Assembly (NCBI GenBank): GCA_047618505.1
Contig: JBLHLB010000080.1
Coordinates: forward strand, 1 to 13,069
DNA: 13,069 nucleotides
From: JBLHLB01 sp047618505
GTDB lineage: Bacteria; Planctomycetota; UBA1135; GCA-002686595
Direction of reading: 5' to 3'
Shown here: positions 6,378-13,069 of the stretch, piece after piece
Numbering within the stretch: the stretch's first letter is position 1
Layout of the letters: the number at the start of each line of letters is the position of its first letter
Notes under the pieces: generated by a model
The model's database searches: none
Seen by the model: the letters and a program-made list of their open reading frames with translations, nothing else
Told to the model about the DNA's origin: nothing
Translations under genes and position numbers: made by a program

Positions 6378-7301
6378 ATGACGAAAGTGGAAGAGGGGGG
6401 ACGCAAGCGGCGTCATTGGCGGCGGCGGATCTGTCTGACGGGGCTGCTCTTCTTCGGACTGGCTAGCCTCGGCATGTGGCGAGCTGGCTCTGCGCTCATT
6501 GCGCCTCGTCCCCAGGTGATCGATTGGCTTCCCCACTGGCTCGCGGTTGAGGAGGTGGAGTTCGAGAGTGAGACCGGAAGGACCCTCCGCGCGTGGTTCG
6601 CACCGGGAGAACCAGAACGAGCCGGTGTAGTTCTCTTGCACAGCATGGGGAGCAACCGGCAAGGCATGTTGCAGCGGGCAGAGATCCTGACGGACAGGGG
6701 TCTTGGTGTACTGCTGATAGACTTCCAGGCCAACGGTGAGAGTGAGGGCGAGTACCAGACTTTTGGCTTGCTAGAGGCGCAGGACGCACGTGCTGCGGCT
6801 GCCTACATGCGCAGCCGACGTGGCGACAAACCTCTTGGCGTGATCGGCGTTTCACTCGGTGGGGCGGCGGCCCTGCTCGGGGGGCCGGTCGACGCGGACG
6901 CGTTCGTGTTGGAGATGGTGTATCCCACCCTTCCGGAGGCCGTGGAGAACCGCTTGGCACTTTCCTTCGGAAGGTGGGGCGGGAAGTTGTTCGCGCCTCT
7001 GCTGATGGTGCAGTGCGACCTGCGCCTAGGTTTTGACGCCGAATCGGTTCGGCCCATCGATGCCCTCGCGGGGCTCACGGCGCCTGTGCTAATCATCGGT
7101 GGGGAAGACGATCGCCGGACCTCCCCGGAGGAAACCAGACGGATGGTTGCAGCCGCGATAGGGCCTAAGGAGTTGTGGATGGTGCCGGGGATCAAACACG
7201 AGGATCTCTGTGAACGCATGCCGGGGGAATATGCGCGTAGGGTACTTGCGTTCTTCGAAGAGCACTTGGACGGTGGAATGTCTGACTCGTCCGGGGGGTA
7301 G
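6378..7301 (+). CDS. Membrane-anchored alpha/beta hydrolase
   Basis: A 307-residue serine hydrolase of the alpha/beta fold. A basic N-terminus (KRRHWRRR) and a hydrophobic helix at about 17-33 predict an inner-membrane anchor or uncleaved signal, with the enzyme domain probably outside the cytoplasm. The oxyanion-hole segment is VVLLHSMGSNR (84-94), the nucleophile elbow is GVSLGG (157-162, Ser159), the acid is Asp244 or Asp245 in GGEDDRRTSP, and the base is His274 in GIKHED, so the triad is complete. The type resembles peptidase S9/BAAT-like or lysophospholipase-like hydrolases; the substrate is unknown. The ATG at 6378 is the first possible start, because an in-frame TAA lies at 6366-6368. 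No ribosome binding site is evident. The 236-base gap after pseG and the terminator behind it suggest a separate unit. Confidence 0.85.
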   Translation: MTKVEEGGRKRRHWRRRICLTGLLFFGLASLGMWRAGSALIAPRPQVIDWLPHWLAVEEVEFESETGRTLRAWFAPGEPERAGVVLLHSMGSNRQGMLQRAEILTDRGLGVLLIDFQANGESEGEYQTFGLLEAQDARAAAAYMRSRRGDKPLGVIGVSLGGAAALLGGPVDADAFVLEMVYPTLPEAVENRLALSFGRWGGKLFAPLLMVQCDLRLGFDAESVRPIDALAGLTAPVLIIGGEDDRRTSPEETRRMVAAAIGPKELWMVPGIKHEDLCERMPGEYARRVLAFFEEHLDGGMSDSSGG

Positions 7302-7338
7302 GAAGCAGAGGTGCTAGCCCAGGGGAATGTGATTAACG

Positions 7339-7372
7339 AAGAAGGGGAGGCCACGAGTGGCCTCCCCTTCTT
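7339..7372. terminator. Bidirectional intrinsic-type terminator between convergent genes
   Basis: AAGAAGGGGAGGCCA (7339-7353) and TGGCCTCCCCTTCTT (7358-7372) are perfect reverse complements around the four-base loop CGAG. The 15-bp stem is GC-rich in the middle, with A-rich and T-rich ends so that each strand ends in CTTCTT. It lies in the 92-base gap between the plus-strand hydrolase and the minus-strand transaldolase-like gene, exactly where a shared terminator is expected. It lacks a long U-tract. Confidence 0.85.
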
Positions 7373-7393
7373 GGAGTCTGCTAGGACAAAGGA

Positions 7394-8077
7394 CTACGCG
7401 GCTGTGGCGAGTCGTTCGTAGGATTCGCGGGAAGCGTCGGGTAGGGAGGACCAGGCGTTGGCGAAATCGCCCTGACCGGTGGCGGACAGGGGGTTTTGGT
7501 GAACGAGGTCCCAGGTGGTGGGCGGGACGGTGAGCACGTCGGCACCGCCAATGATCGCTTCGGTCAAGTGGGTCGGGTTGCGGATGCTTGCGACCAGTAG
7601 TTTGGTCTCGCTTCCGATTGCGTCAATTAATTGACGGGTGCGAGCAACCTCATCACGACTGTTCAAGCCGAAGTCCTCGGTGCGCCCAACGATCAGGCTC
7701 ACATAGGCAGCGCCAAGTCGCGCGAAGGGGATGGCTTGGGCAGGCTGGAAGCAGAGGGTTATGTTGCACTGGATGCCATTGCCGACGAGGGTCTCGGCGG
7801 CGCGGTAGCCGTTGGCCGTCGCGGGGATCTTCACAACGACATTATCGCGCACTTTAGAAAGAGCGTGACCCTGGGTGATCATGCCGGCGGTATCCGTGGC
7901 GGTAACTTGGGCGGAGACTGGTCCGCCGACCAGCTCGCAGACGTTCTCCAGATGCTTCAGGGGATCACCACCCTCCTTGGCGAGGAGCGCGGGGTTCGTC
8001 GTTACGCCGTCTACGAGGCCGAAGGCTTGCCAGTGACGGATCGAATCGAGGTTGGCGGTGTCGAGGAAGAATTGCAT
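7394..8077 (-). CDS. Transaldolase / fructose-6-phosphate aldolase-like protein (TalC/FSA family)
   Basis: A 227-residue class I aldolase of the short transaldolase subfamily, normally a cytoplasmic (beta/alpha)8 barrel that makes or breaks a carbon-carbon bond through a lysine Schiff base. FLDTAN (4-9, Asp6), GVTTNP (24-29), AQVTAT (56-61, Gln57) and VVKIPAT (81-87, Lys83 as the Schiff-base lysine) all match the family. The segment YVSLIVGRTEDFG (125-137) has Ile129 where E. coli FSA has the catalytic Tyr131 and classical transaldolases have Phe, so the reaction may differ from both. The C-terminal part after about 165 (ASIRNPTH, TVPPTTWDLVHQNPLS) is recognisable but divergent. It is the last gene of the minus-strand cassette, 45 bases after the ATP-grasp gene, and ends close to the shared terminator. 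A housekeeping pentose-phosphate role is possible, but the context argues for a dedicated sugar pathway. Confidence 0.85.
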   Translation of the reverse strand: MQFFLDTANLDSIRHWQAFGLVDGVTTNPALLAKEGGDPLKHLENVCELVGGPVSAQVTATDTAGMITQGHALSKVRDNVVVKIPATANGYRAAETLVGNGIQCNITLCFQPAQAIPFARLGAAYVSLIVGRTEDFGLNSRDEVARTRQLIDAIGSETKLLVASIRNPTHLTEAIIGGADVLTVPPTTWDLVHQNPLSATGQGDFANAWSSLPDASRESYERLATAA

Positions 8078-8122
8078 GGGTTCTTTGGGATGGTACTGCC
8101 GGCGAACCAGCGGGTGGATAGA

Positions 8123-9364
8123 TCAGGCGGCGGCAGTCTTCGGCCGTGCCTGTGATTGCTTTTCAAAGTTGAATTTCAATCGAGCGACTCCGTCCTTGGC
8201 GCGTTCGATGGCTTCCCGTCGGGTGGCGCCCGTGGCTAACACGACCGCTGCCCGTCCGGTGTGATTGTCAGGCGACGTGAGGTGGTCGCCCGGTTGAGCG
8301 AAAACGTGCACCCGATGACACCAGGGTTCCTTGGCTAGGTTTTCGATGCCCTGGATGTCCTTGAGGTGACCGTTTCCCGGGAAGGCGTAGCGCACGGCGA
8401 TGGGATCCCATCGCGCCGGTGTCATCTCGGCGGCCTCGGGCGTTTCGCCCAGGGCGATGCGGGCCTGCATCTGCACTAGATCTACGCCGGTGGAAACCGG
8501 GATTTGATCCGTGCTGAACCAACCGCCCGAGAGGCGCGGGGCGACTTCGATCACTACTGGTCCGCGACCAGGAACTAGGACGAGATCGCCTTTCAAGACA
8601 CCACGACTCATGCCGATGGCTTGGGCCGCGCGTGCGATGACAGAGTCAACCGAGGGCAGGACATCGTCCAGGTGCGCCGTCGGTTGGCAGCCGCCGTCTT
8701 CGATCACGTGGGGCGTGAATTCGTGCAGTCGTGCGTAGTTGCGGTCGGAGCACCCGAGGGTGAAAACCCGACCCTCCAGCACAACGGATTCGGTGGAGAG
8801 CTGCGGCCCGTCGAGGAATTGCTCCATCATGACGCGCCCCGTGGGTGACGCCGCGCGGGCCTGCTCGAAGGCCCAGTCGGGGTCCTGCTCTTGACTCACG
8901 AGGAGCACGCCGCGTGAACCACGACTGTCCACGGGCTTGATGATGACGCGCTCTTGGCTCGCAATGGCTTTTGCCAGTTGATCGCCGGAGTGCAACGCGT
9001 CGAACCAGGGCACGGGCACGCCGGTCTGGACAAAGCGCTCCTTCATGGCGAGCTTGTCCATGCACAGGGCGGCTGTGGCCGGAGGAATTCCGGGCAGGTT
9101 CAGCGCTTGGGCAATGGCGGCGACGGTCCTGGGAACATCGCAGGCAATAGACATGACGCCGTGGATCGGCGTTTCGTCGTGCAGGTTGCGAGCTGCATCC
9201 ACGACACCTTCGATGTCGTAGGTGCTGAGCACCAGAGCGTGATCGGCAAGGGCGAAACCGGGGGCCCCAGGATCACCGTCGACGACGGCGATTCTCAGTC
9301 CCATGGCGCGCACTCGTTCGATGCCGGGGACAGCCTCTGTGCCGCCTCCGATCAGGAGCATCAT
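8123..9364 (-). CDS. ATP-grasp domain ligase of unknown substrate
   Basis: A 413-residue ATP-grasp enzyme, the family that activates a carboxylate as acyl-phosphate and joins it to an amine or similar nucleophile. It starts with a Rossmann-like pre-ATP-grasp domain (MLLIGGGTEAVPGIERVRAMG, 2-22). The ATP-binding core follows, with IIKPVDSRGSRGV (141-153), the EQFLDGPQLSTES lid segment (181-193) and the metal-binding strand VIEVAPRLSGGW (271-282, Glu273). The overall type resembles carbamoyl-phosphate synthase-like or D-Ala-D-Ala-like ligases found in biosynthetic clusters. I chose the ATG at 9364 (ATG also at 9361) because it begins at the first beta strand; the longer start at 9406 would overlap the upstream SDR stop by 23 bases. 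It is third in the minus-strand cassette. An N-acyl or amino-acid ligation onto a sugar is an inference. Confidence 0.82.
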   Translation of the reverse strand: MMLLIGGGTEAVPGIERVRAMGLRIAVVDGDPGAPGFALADHALVLSTYDIEGVVDAARNLHDETPIHGVMSIACDVPRTVAAIAQALNLPGIPPATAALCMDKLAMKERFVQTGVPVPWFDALHSGDQLAKAIASQERVIIKPVDSRGSRGVLLVSQEQDPDWAFEQARAASPTGRVMMEQFLDGPQLSTESVVLEGRVFTLGCSDRNYARLHEFTPHVIEDGGCQPTAHLDDVLPSVDSVIARAAQAIGMSRGVLKGDLVLVPGRGPVVIEVAPRLSGGWFSTDQIPVSTGVDLVQMQARIALGETPEAAEMTPARWDPIAVRYAFPGNGHLKDIQGIENLAKEPWCHRVHVFAQPGDHLTSPDNHTGRAAVVLATGATRREAIERAKDGVARLKFNFEKQSQARPKTAAA

Positions 9365-9383
9365 GCGCTGCGATGCATGCGTC

Positions 9384-10136
9384 TTAGATTCGTACCCAGG
9401 CACCACCGTTCACCGAAATTGTTTGGGCCGTGACGTAGGCGGATTCTTCTGAAGCCAGGAAAACGGAGGCTTCGTCCAATTCGTCGTAACGTCCGAGTCG
9501 GCCCGTGAGGATCAGGGGCAAGATCTTCTCCTTCAGGAAGGGAGGCATTGTCTGATCCGTCAGATCAGAGGCGATTACCCCGGGGGAGAGGTTGTTCACG
9601 CAGACGCCGCGATCGGCGACGAAGCGCGCGAAGCAATGGGTCAGGGCAATGATGCCCGCCTTGGCAGCCGCATAGGATGGCGTGCGAGGGCCGCCGTATT
9701 CACCGGAAAGCGAGCCGATGTTGATCACGCGTCCGTTGTCCCGCAGATCCGGAAGGATCTCTTGGCAGCACAGGAACACGCCCTTGAGATCGACGTCGAG
9801 AACTGTGTCCCAGTCCTCGTCGCTGATCTGGTCAAAGTCGCCGGTAATGTTGACGCCGGCGTTGTTCACGAGGATGTCGATGCCGCCGAGTTTCTCCGCA
9901 GCCGAGCTAAAGCACGTGCGAATCGACTCGCGACTGGTAACGTCCAAGCGATGCACGAGCACAGCTCCGACCTCCTTGGCTACCACGTGAGCGGCCTCTT
10001 CATCGTTGCAGTAAGTGATCACGACCTGGGCACCTTCGCGGGCGTAGGCCCGTGCGATCTGGGCGCCGATACCGCGGCTGGAACCGGTGATGAGGGCGGC
10101 CTTGCCCTGTAATCTGCCTGACTTTGCTTTGATCAT
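9384..10136 (-). CDS. Short-chain dehydrogenase/reductase (SDR), second of a tandem pair
   Basis: A 250-residue classical SDR of the FabG type, an NAD(P)-dependent keto/hydroxyl oxidoreductase. The cofactor motif TGSSRGIG is at 17-24, NNAG at 91-94, and the catalytic set Ser142, Tyr155, Lys159 (GSLSG then SYAAAKAG) is complete with the usual 13-residue Ser-Tyr spacing. It closely resembles the upstream SDR: NNAGVN, GDFDxI, DLKGVF, YGGPRTPSYAAAKAG and ALTHC are shared, pointing to a tandem duplication followed by divergence. It starts 18 bases after that gene and is followed at 19 bases by the preferred ATP-grasp start, so the genes probably share an mRNA. FabG-like sequences are poor guides to substrate; a fatty-acid role is less likely here than a ketosugar or polyol substrate given the neighbours. 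Confidence 0.9.
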   Translation of the reverse strand: MIKAKSGRLQGKAALITGSSRGIGAQIARAYAREGAQVVITYCNDEEAAHVVAKEVGAVLVHRLDVTSRESIRTCFSSAAEKLGGIDILVNNAGVNITGDFDQISDEDWDTVLDVDLKGVFLCCQEILPDLRDNGRVINIGSLSGEYGGPRTPSYAAAKAGIIALTHCFARFVADRGVCVNNLSPGVIASDLTDQTMPPFLKEKILPLILTGRLGRYDELDEASVFLASEESAYVTAQTISVNGGAWVRI

Positions 10137-10154
10137 GGATCGAGCTTGGGTCGA

Positions 10155-10898
10155 CTAGACCCAGAGTCCTCCGTTGACGGACACCGTTTGACCGGTCATG
10201 TAGGAGGAGCCGGGTGTGGCACAGAAGAGGACCGTTTGGGCGACCTCTTCCTGTGTGCCCTGGCGTCCAAGGAGAATGTTGGGGAAGACCTGATCGCGCA
10301 GGCTGGCGGGCATCGTGTTTTCGAGCATTTCCGAGGCGATGGCGCCGGGAGATACACAGTTGACGGTGATGCCGCGTTCGCCGACGAAGCGGGCCATGCA
10401 ATGGGTAAGGGCCATGACACCGGCCTTGGCGGCGGCATAGGAGGGGGTACGCGGTCCGCCGTATTGGCCGGAGACCGAGCCGATATTCACCACGCGGCCG
10501 CCGTCGACCATGTGGGGCAAGACCTCTTGACTGCAGACAAAGACCCCCTTGAGATCCGTATCCACCACGAGATCCCAGTCCTCCTCGGTGATCTTGTCGA
10601 AGTCGCCGACCTTATTTACGCCGGCGTTGTTCACGAGGACGTCAATGCGTCCATAGGTTTCAGCCGCCTTGGCGAAGGCTGCCTTCACGCTGGAGCGGTC
10701 GCGCACGTCGAGTCCGAGTACCAACTCGGAGCCGCAATCTGCGGCTACTTCATGGGCGAGGGTCTCTTCACCCTCCTGGCTGGAGAGATAGGTAATAACG
10801 ACGGTCGCGCCTTCTCGAGAGAATGCGCGCGCGATGGTGGCACCGAAACCCCTACTGGAGCCGGTGATCACTACGATCTTGTCCTGGAAGCGGTCCAT
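10155..10898 (-). CDS. Short-chain dehydrogenase/reductase (SDR), first of a tandem pair
   Basis: A 247-residue classical SDR with TGSSRGFG (12-19), NNAG (90-93) and the catalytic Ser141, Tyr154, Lys158 (GSVSG, SYAAAKAG). It is the first gene of the minus-strand cassette and a close paralogue of the next gene downstream. I chose the ATG at 10898 because MDRFQDKIVVITG is the normal distance from the start to the first SDR beta strand. A GGGGGGAG run sits directly against that ATG, which is closer than usual for a ribosome binding site. The alternative ATG at 10922 adds eight residues (MLRTIRGE) and would overlap the divergent SDR start codon within the four bases CATG. The oxidation substrate is unknown. 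Confidence 0.88.
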   Translation of the reverse strand: MDRFQDKIVVITGSSRGFGATIARAFSREGATVVITYLSSQEGEETLAHEVAADCGSELVLGLDVRDRSSVKAAFAKAAETYGRIDVLVNNAGVNKVGDFDKITEEDWDLVVDTDLKGVFVCSQEVLPHMVDGGRVVNIGSVSGQYGGPRTPSYAAAKAGVMALTHCMARFVGERGITVNCVSPGAIASEMLENTMPASLRDQVFPNILLGRQGTQEEVAQTVLFCATPGSSYMTGQTVSVNGGLWV

Positions 10899-10920
10899 CT
10901 CCCCCCGTATCGTCCGAAGC

Positions 10921-11676
10921 ATGGGAATTACTCATCCCCGCACTGCCCTGGTAACAGGTGCGAGTCGCGGTATCGGGAATGGCGTCGCATCCGTGCTCTT
11001 CCGCACCGGTTATCGGGTCGCCGTTTGTTATCGCGAGCAGGAAGAACTCGCCTCCGAGCTCTGTACGCGTCTCATGGACAGCGGAGAGGGGCGAGCTGTA
11101 GCCGTGCGTTTGGACCAGGGCGACCCAGCGTCCGTGGAGGCCGCCTTTGCCCAGGTGGAGGAGAGCCTCGGAAGCGTGGATACCCTGGTGAATAACGCCG
11201 GCATCGCCCAGGAAAAGCCTTTCCTGGATCTGACCGACGGGGACTGGGAGTCGATGCTGAACGTGAATCTGGTGGGGGTCGTGCGCTGCGTGCGCCGGGT
11301 CCTACCGGGCATGTTGAGCGCCGGTTTTGGCCGTATCGTCAATATCAGCTCCATTGGCGGACAGTGGGGTGGGCGCAACCAACTGCACTACGCTGCTGCC
11401 AAGGCGGGGCTGATCAACCTCACGCTTTCCCTATCTAATGTGTATGCGGGACAGGGGGTCACGACCAACGCCATCGCGCCTGGCTTGGTGGCAACCGAGA
11501 TGAGCGCGACGGAGCTGACCAGTGAAGCCGGGCGCCAGAAGGTGGCTGGTATCCCCGCCGGACGATTGGGAACTGTGCAGGAGGTGGGGGAAGCCGTCGC
11601 CTATCTCGCCTCCGAAGGGGCTGGCTATGTCACAGGTCAAACCCTGAACCTCAACGGTGGCATGTACGCGGGCTAA
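10921..11676 (+). CDS. Short-chain dehydrogenase/reductase (FabG-like), divergent
   Basis: A 251-residue classical SDR: TGASRGIG (12-19), NNAG (91-94), Ser144, Tyr157 and Lys161 (NISSIGG, HYAAAKAG), and the FabG-like C-terminus YVTGQTLNLNGG. It is nearer to ordinary 3-oxoacyl-ACP reductases than the two minus-strand SDRs and is not part of their recent duplication. Like them, it carries a Gly-Gly-Arg stretch (QWGGRNQ versus YGGPRTP) between the catalytic serine and tyrosine. The ATG at 10921 is preferred over an in-frame ATG at 10834 that lies inside the opposite gene. No Shine-Dalgarno sequence is visible, and no room exists for an upstream promoter outside the opposite gene. It could act in fatty-acid synthesis or in the same sugar pathway; context favours the latter weakly. 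Confidence 0.88.
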   Translation: MGITHPRTALVTGASRGIGNGVASVLFRTGYRVAVCYREQEELASELCTRLMDSGEGRAVAVRLDQGDPASVEAAFAQVEESLGSVDTLVNNAGIAQEKPFLDLTDGDWESMLNVNLVGVVRCVRRVLPGMLSAGFGRIVNISSIGGQWGGRNQLHYAAAKAGLINLTLSLSNVYAGQGVTTNAIAPGLVATEMSATELTSEAGRQKVAGIPAGRLGTVQEVGEAVAYLASEGAGYVTGQTLNLNGGMYAG

Positions 11677-11842
11677 GTCCCATTTGCGGTTTACTTGGAG
11701 CGTGAAGTGGGACACCCACCTCGCTCCAGGCAGGCCCCCAGCAGGTCCAAGGCGCGATTTTGGGACGTTGGTCCCGAGATTGAGACGGATGAGTGTCCGG
11801 CGCTCTTGATCAAATGTGGTTCGGTCGATGGACGCTGGAAGC
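11677..11842. other. Spacer between divergent SDR gene and GH57-like gene
   Basis: The 166-base spacer contains the two-part hairpin near its start. The remainder (about 11729-11842) shows no repeat, no convincing -35/-10 promoter pair and no clear ribosome binding site before the GH57-like start. The short minus-strand open frame crossing it has no family features. Confidence 0.5.
11696..11728 (+). terminator. Possible two-part hairpin after the divergent SDR gene
   Basis: An outer stem TGGAGCG (11696-11702) / CGCTCCA (11722-11728) encloses an inner stem GTGGG (11707-11711) / CCCAC (11715-11719) with an ACA loop. The two are separated by a small asymmetric internal loop (TGAA / CT). It starts 20 bases after the SDR stop. 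Without a T-tract it may be a weak or factor-dependent terminator, or an mRNA-end structure. Confidence 0.4.
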
Positions 11843-13069
11843 ATGTCTCTCCACGGCACCATTCTGTTTCACCTGAACCTGCAGTACTCCGCCATTGAGC
11901 GCGAGGATCGGGGTCTTGTCGTTAGCCGTTGCTACCGCCCCATGTTGCGGTTGCTGGATGAGTTGCCCTGGTTGAGGCTAGCGATTGAAGCTTCAGCCCA
12001 CACCTTGGAGATGATCCAGGAGCTGGATCCCGCTTGGATCGAGGACTTGAGCGCCCACTGGCGCAGCGGACGTGTGGAGTTCATTGGCTGTGGTGACACA
12101 CAGTTGATCGGCCCGCTGGTCCCCGCCGCGGTCAACCGTTGGAATCAGAGTCTGGGCCAAGAGAGCTACGAGAAGCTCCTTGGGCAACGGCCCAGCGTGG
12201 CCCTTGTTAATGAGATGGCCTGGTCCCAGGGGCTTGTTGATGCCTACCTCGACGCTGGTTATCGCGGGTTGATCATGGAGTGGAACAACCCCCACAAGAA
12301 TCACAGGGAGTGGTCGGCTGATTGGCGCTACTCCCAGGCCTGGACCGAATCGCCCACCGGCCGCAAGGTCGAGGTGACTTGGGTTGACGCCGTCGCTTTC
12401 CAGAAGTTTCAACGCGCCGTCCACGACGACCTCGAGATCGACGAGTACATCGATTGGGTGCGCGGACAGCTGAGCACCCAAGCGCGTCACATCTTCCTCT
12501 ACGCCAGTGACGCGGAGGTCTTTGACTATCGCCCGGGTCGCTATGAGACAGAGGCTGTGCTAACGGAAACCAATGAATGGGGGCGTATGGCGGAGGTCCT
12601 GAGACAATTGCACGCCGCCGATGTCCGCATTACCCTGCCCTCTGATGTGAGCCAGGAAGCGGAGTTGAGCGCGCGCCGAACCCTATGCCTGCGTAGCGCC
12701 GCGGACCCGGTTCCGGTAAAGAAACAACCCAAGTACAACATCACCCGCTGGGCCCTGACGGGGCGCGATGATGTGAATCTGAACACTCGCTGCTACGCCC
12801 GCGCCTCTGAATTGGAGCAGCGCGAAGTAGCCGGCAGTGTCGATCCCGAAGATTGGCGCGACCTCTGTCGGGCCTGGTCTTCCGACCTGCGCACGCACTT
12901 GACCGATCGTCGCTGGAGCCGCATTCAGTCGGGGCAGGAACTTCCGACCGCCGTTGCTGAAGTCTCGGATGCCCCAAGCGTCAGCGCAGGCGAACGCCCC
13001 AAGGTCAACTGGCGTGGACGTCACCTCTTCATAGGAGTGGGGGCTGCCCAGGCGCAGCTCTCCCTACGC
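11843..13069 (+). CDS. Glycoside hydrolase family 57-like protein (3' truncated by window)
   Basis: An open frame of at least 409 residues runs off the window end. The N-terminus GTILFHLNLQYSAIE and the blocks SAHTLEMIQELDP (51-63), EFIGCGDTQLIGPLVP (79-94), LVNEMAWSQGLVDAYLDAGY (121-140) and FLYASDAEVFDYRPGRYE (218-235) follow the GH57 (beta/alpha)7-barrel pattern. Glu124 is the likely nucleophile and Asp223 the likely acid/base. A later block, YNITRWALTGRDDVNLNTRC (298-317), looks like the helical part of uncharacterised GH57-like proteins. GH57 enzymes cleave or transfer alpha-glucans; this one, beside sugar-nucleotide genes, may act on a different glycan. No signal peptide is seen, so it is probably cytoplasmic. 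The start at 11843 fits the family N-terminus; an ATG at 11828 would add five residues. A TGA at 11807 limits the frame upstream. Confidence 0.82.
   Translation, partial: MSLHGTILFHLNLQYSAIEREDRGLVVSRCYRPMLRLLDELPWLRLAIEASAHTLEMIQELDPAWIEDLSAHWRSGRVEFIGCGDTQLIGPLVPAAVNRWNQSLGQESYEKLLGQRPSVALVNEMAWSQGLVDAYLDAGYRGLIMEWNNPHKNHREWSADWRYSQAWTESPTGRKVEVTWVDAVAFQKFQRAVHDDLEIDEYIDWVRGQLSTQARHIFLYASDAEVFDYRPGRYETEAVLTETNEWGRMAEVLRQLHAADVRITLPSDVSQEAELSARRTLCLRSAADPVPVKKQPKYNITRWALTGRDDVNLNTRCYARASELEQREVAGSVDPEDWRDLCRAWSSDLRTHLTDRRWSRIQSGQELPTAVAEVSDAPSVSAGERPKVNWRGRHLFIGVGAAQAQLSLR

Noticed and set aside
10146..11195. Plus-strand open frame of 349 codons running opposite the first tandem SDR and into the third SDR
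   Set aside because: It overlaps two genes with complete SDR catalytic motifs, in the antisense or wrong frame, and has a His/Gly/Asp-rich composition with no recognisable fold.
11431..11862. Minus-strand open frame of 143 codons covering the spacer before the GH57-like gene
   Set aside because: Most of it is antisense to the SDR gene, and the part in the spacer has no conserved features.
1..13069. CRISPR arrays, insertion sequences, tRNA or rRNA genes
   Set aside because: No regularly spaced repeats, transposase-like frames, terminal inverted repeats or cloverleaf-like sequences were seen on either strand.

Overview
This is a GC-rich window (roughly 60-65% by eye) with tightly packed, mostly four-base-overlapping genes, from a bacterium that is probably Gram-negative. 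An ECF sigma factor paired with a membrane-spanning FecR-like protein, a nonulosonic acid (pseudaminic acid type) sugar-nucleotide operon and a GH57-like protein fit an environmental bacterium with a glycosylated surface. Nothing here fixes the phylum; candidates such as Planctomycetota, Myxococcota or related uncultured lineages are a guess.

Layout. 1-111 is the 3' end of a urocanate hydratase gene (hutU). 132-1984 holds an ECF sigma factor and its translationally coupled FecR-domain partner. 2143-6141 is a four-gene plus-strand operon: pseB-like dehydratase, pseC-like aminotransferase, an SpsF-type cytidylyltransferase and a pseG-like UDP-sugar hydrolase, all start-stop overlapped. 6142-6377 is a degenerate spacer with a 13-bp tandem repeat and what look like coding remnants. 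6378-7301 is a membrane-anchored alpha/beta hydrolase, followed by a perfect 15-bp-stem hairpin that probably terminates transcription from both sides.

From 10898 back to 7394 a minus-strand operon encodes two near-duplicate short-chain dehydrogenases (SDRs), an ATP-grasp ligase and a small transaldolase/fructose-6-phosphate aldolase-like protein. A third SDR (10921-11676) diverges from it with only 22 bp between the start codons. A GH57-like protein begins at about 11843 and runs off the window end.

How the genes may work together. PseB and PseC would convert UDP-GlcNAc to UDP-4-amino-4,6-dideoxy-AltNAc; PseG removes UDP after an acetylation; the SpsF-type enzyme would activate the final nonulosonic acid with CMP. 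The acetyltransferase (PseH) and the condensing synthase (PseI/NeuB family) are absent from the window. The SDR-SDR-ATP-grasp-aldolase cassette with the divergent SDR has no function I can assign by name. Its position beside the nonulosonic acid genes and a GH57-like protein suggests a second sugar-synthesis or sugar-decorating branch, and it is the best candidate for an undescribed system in this window.
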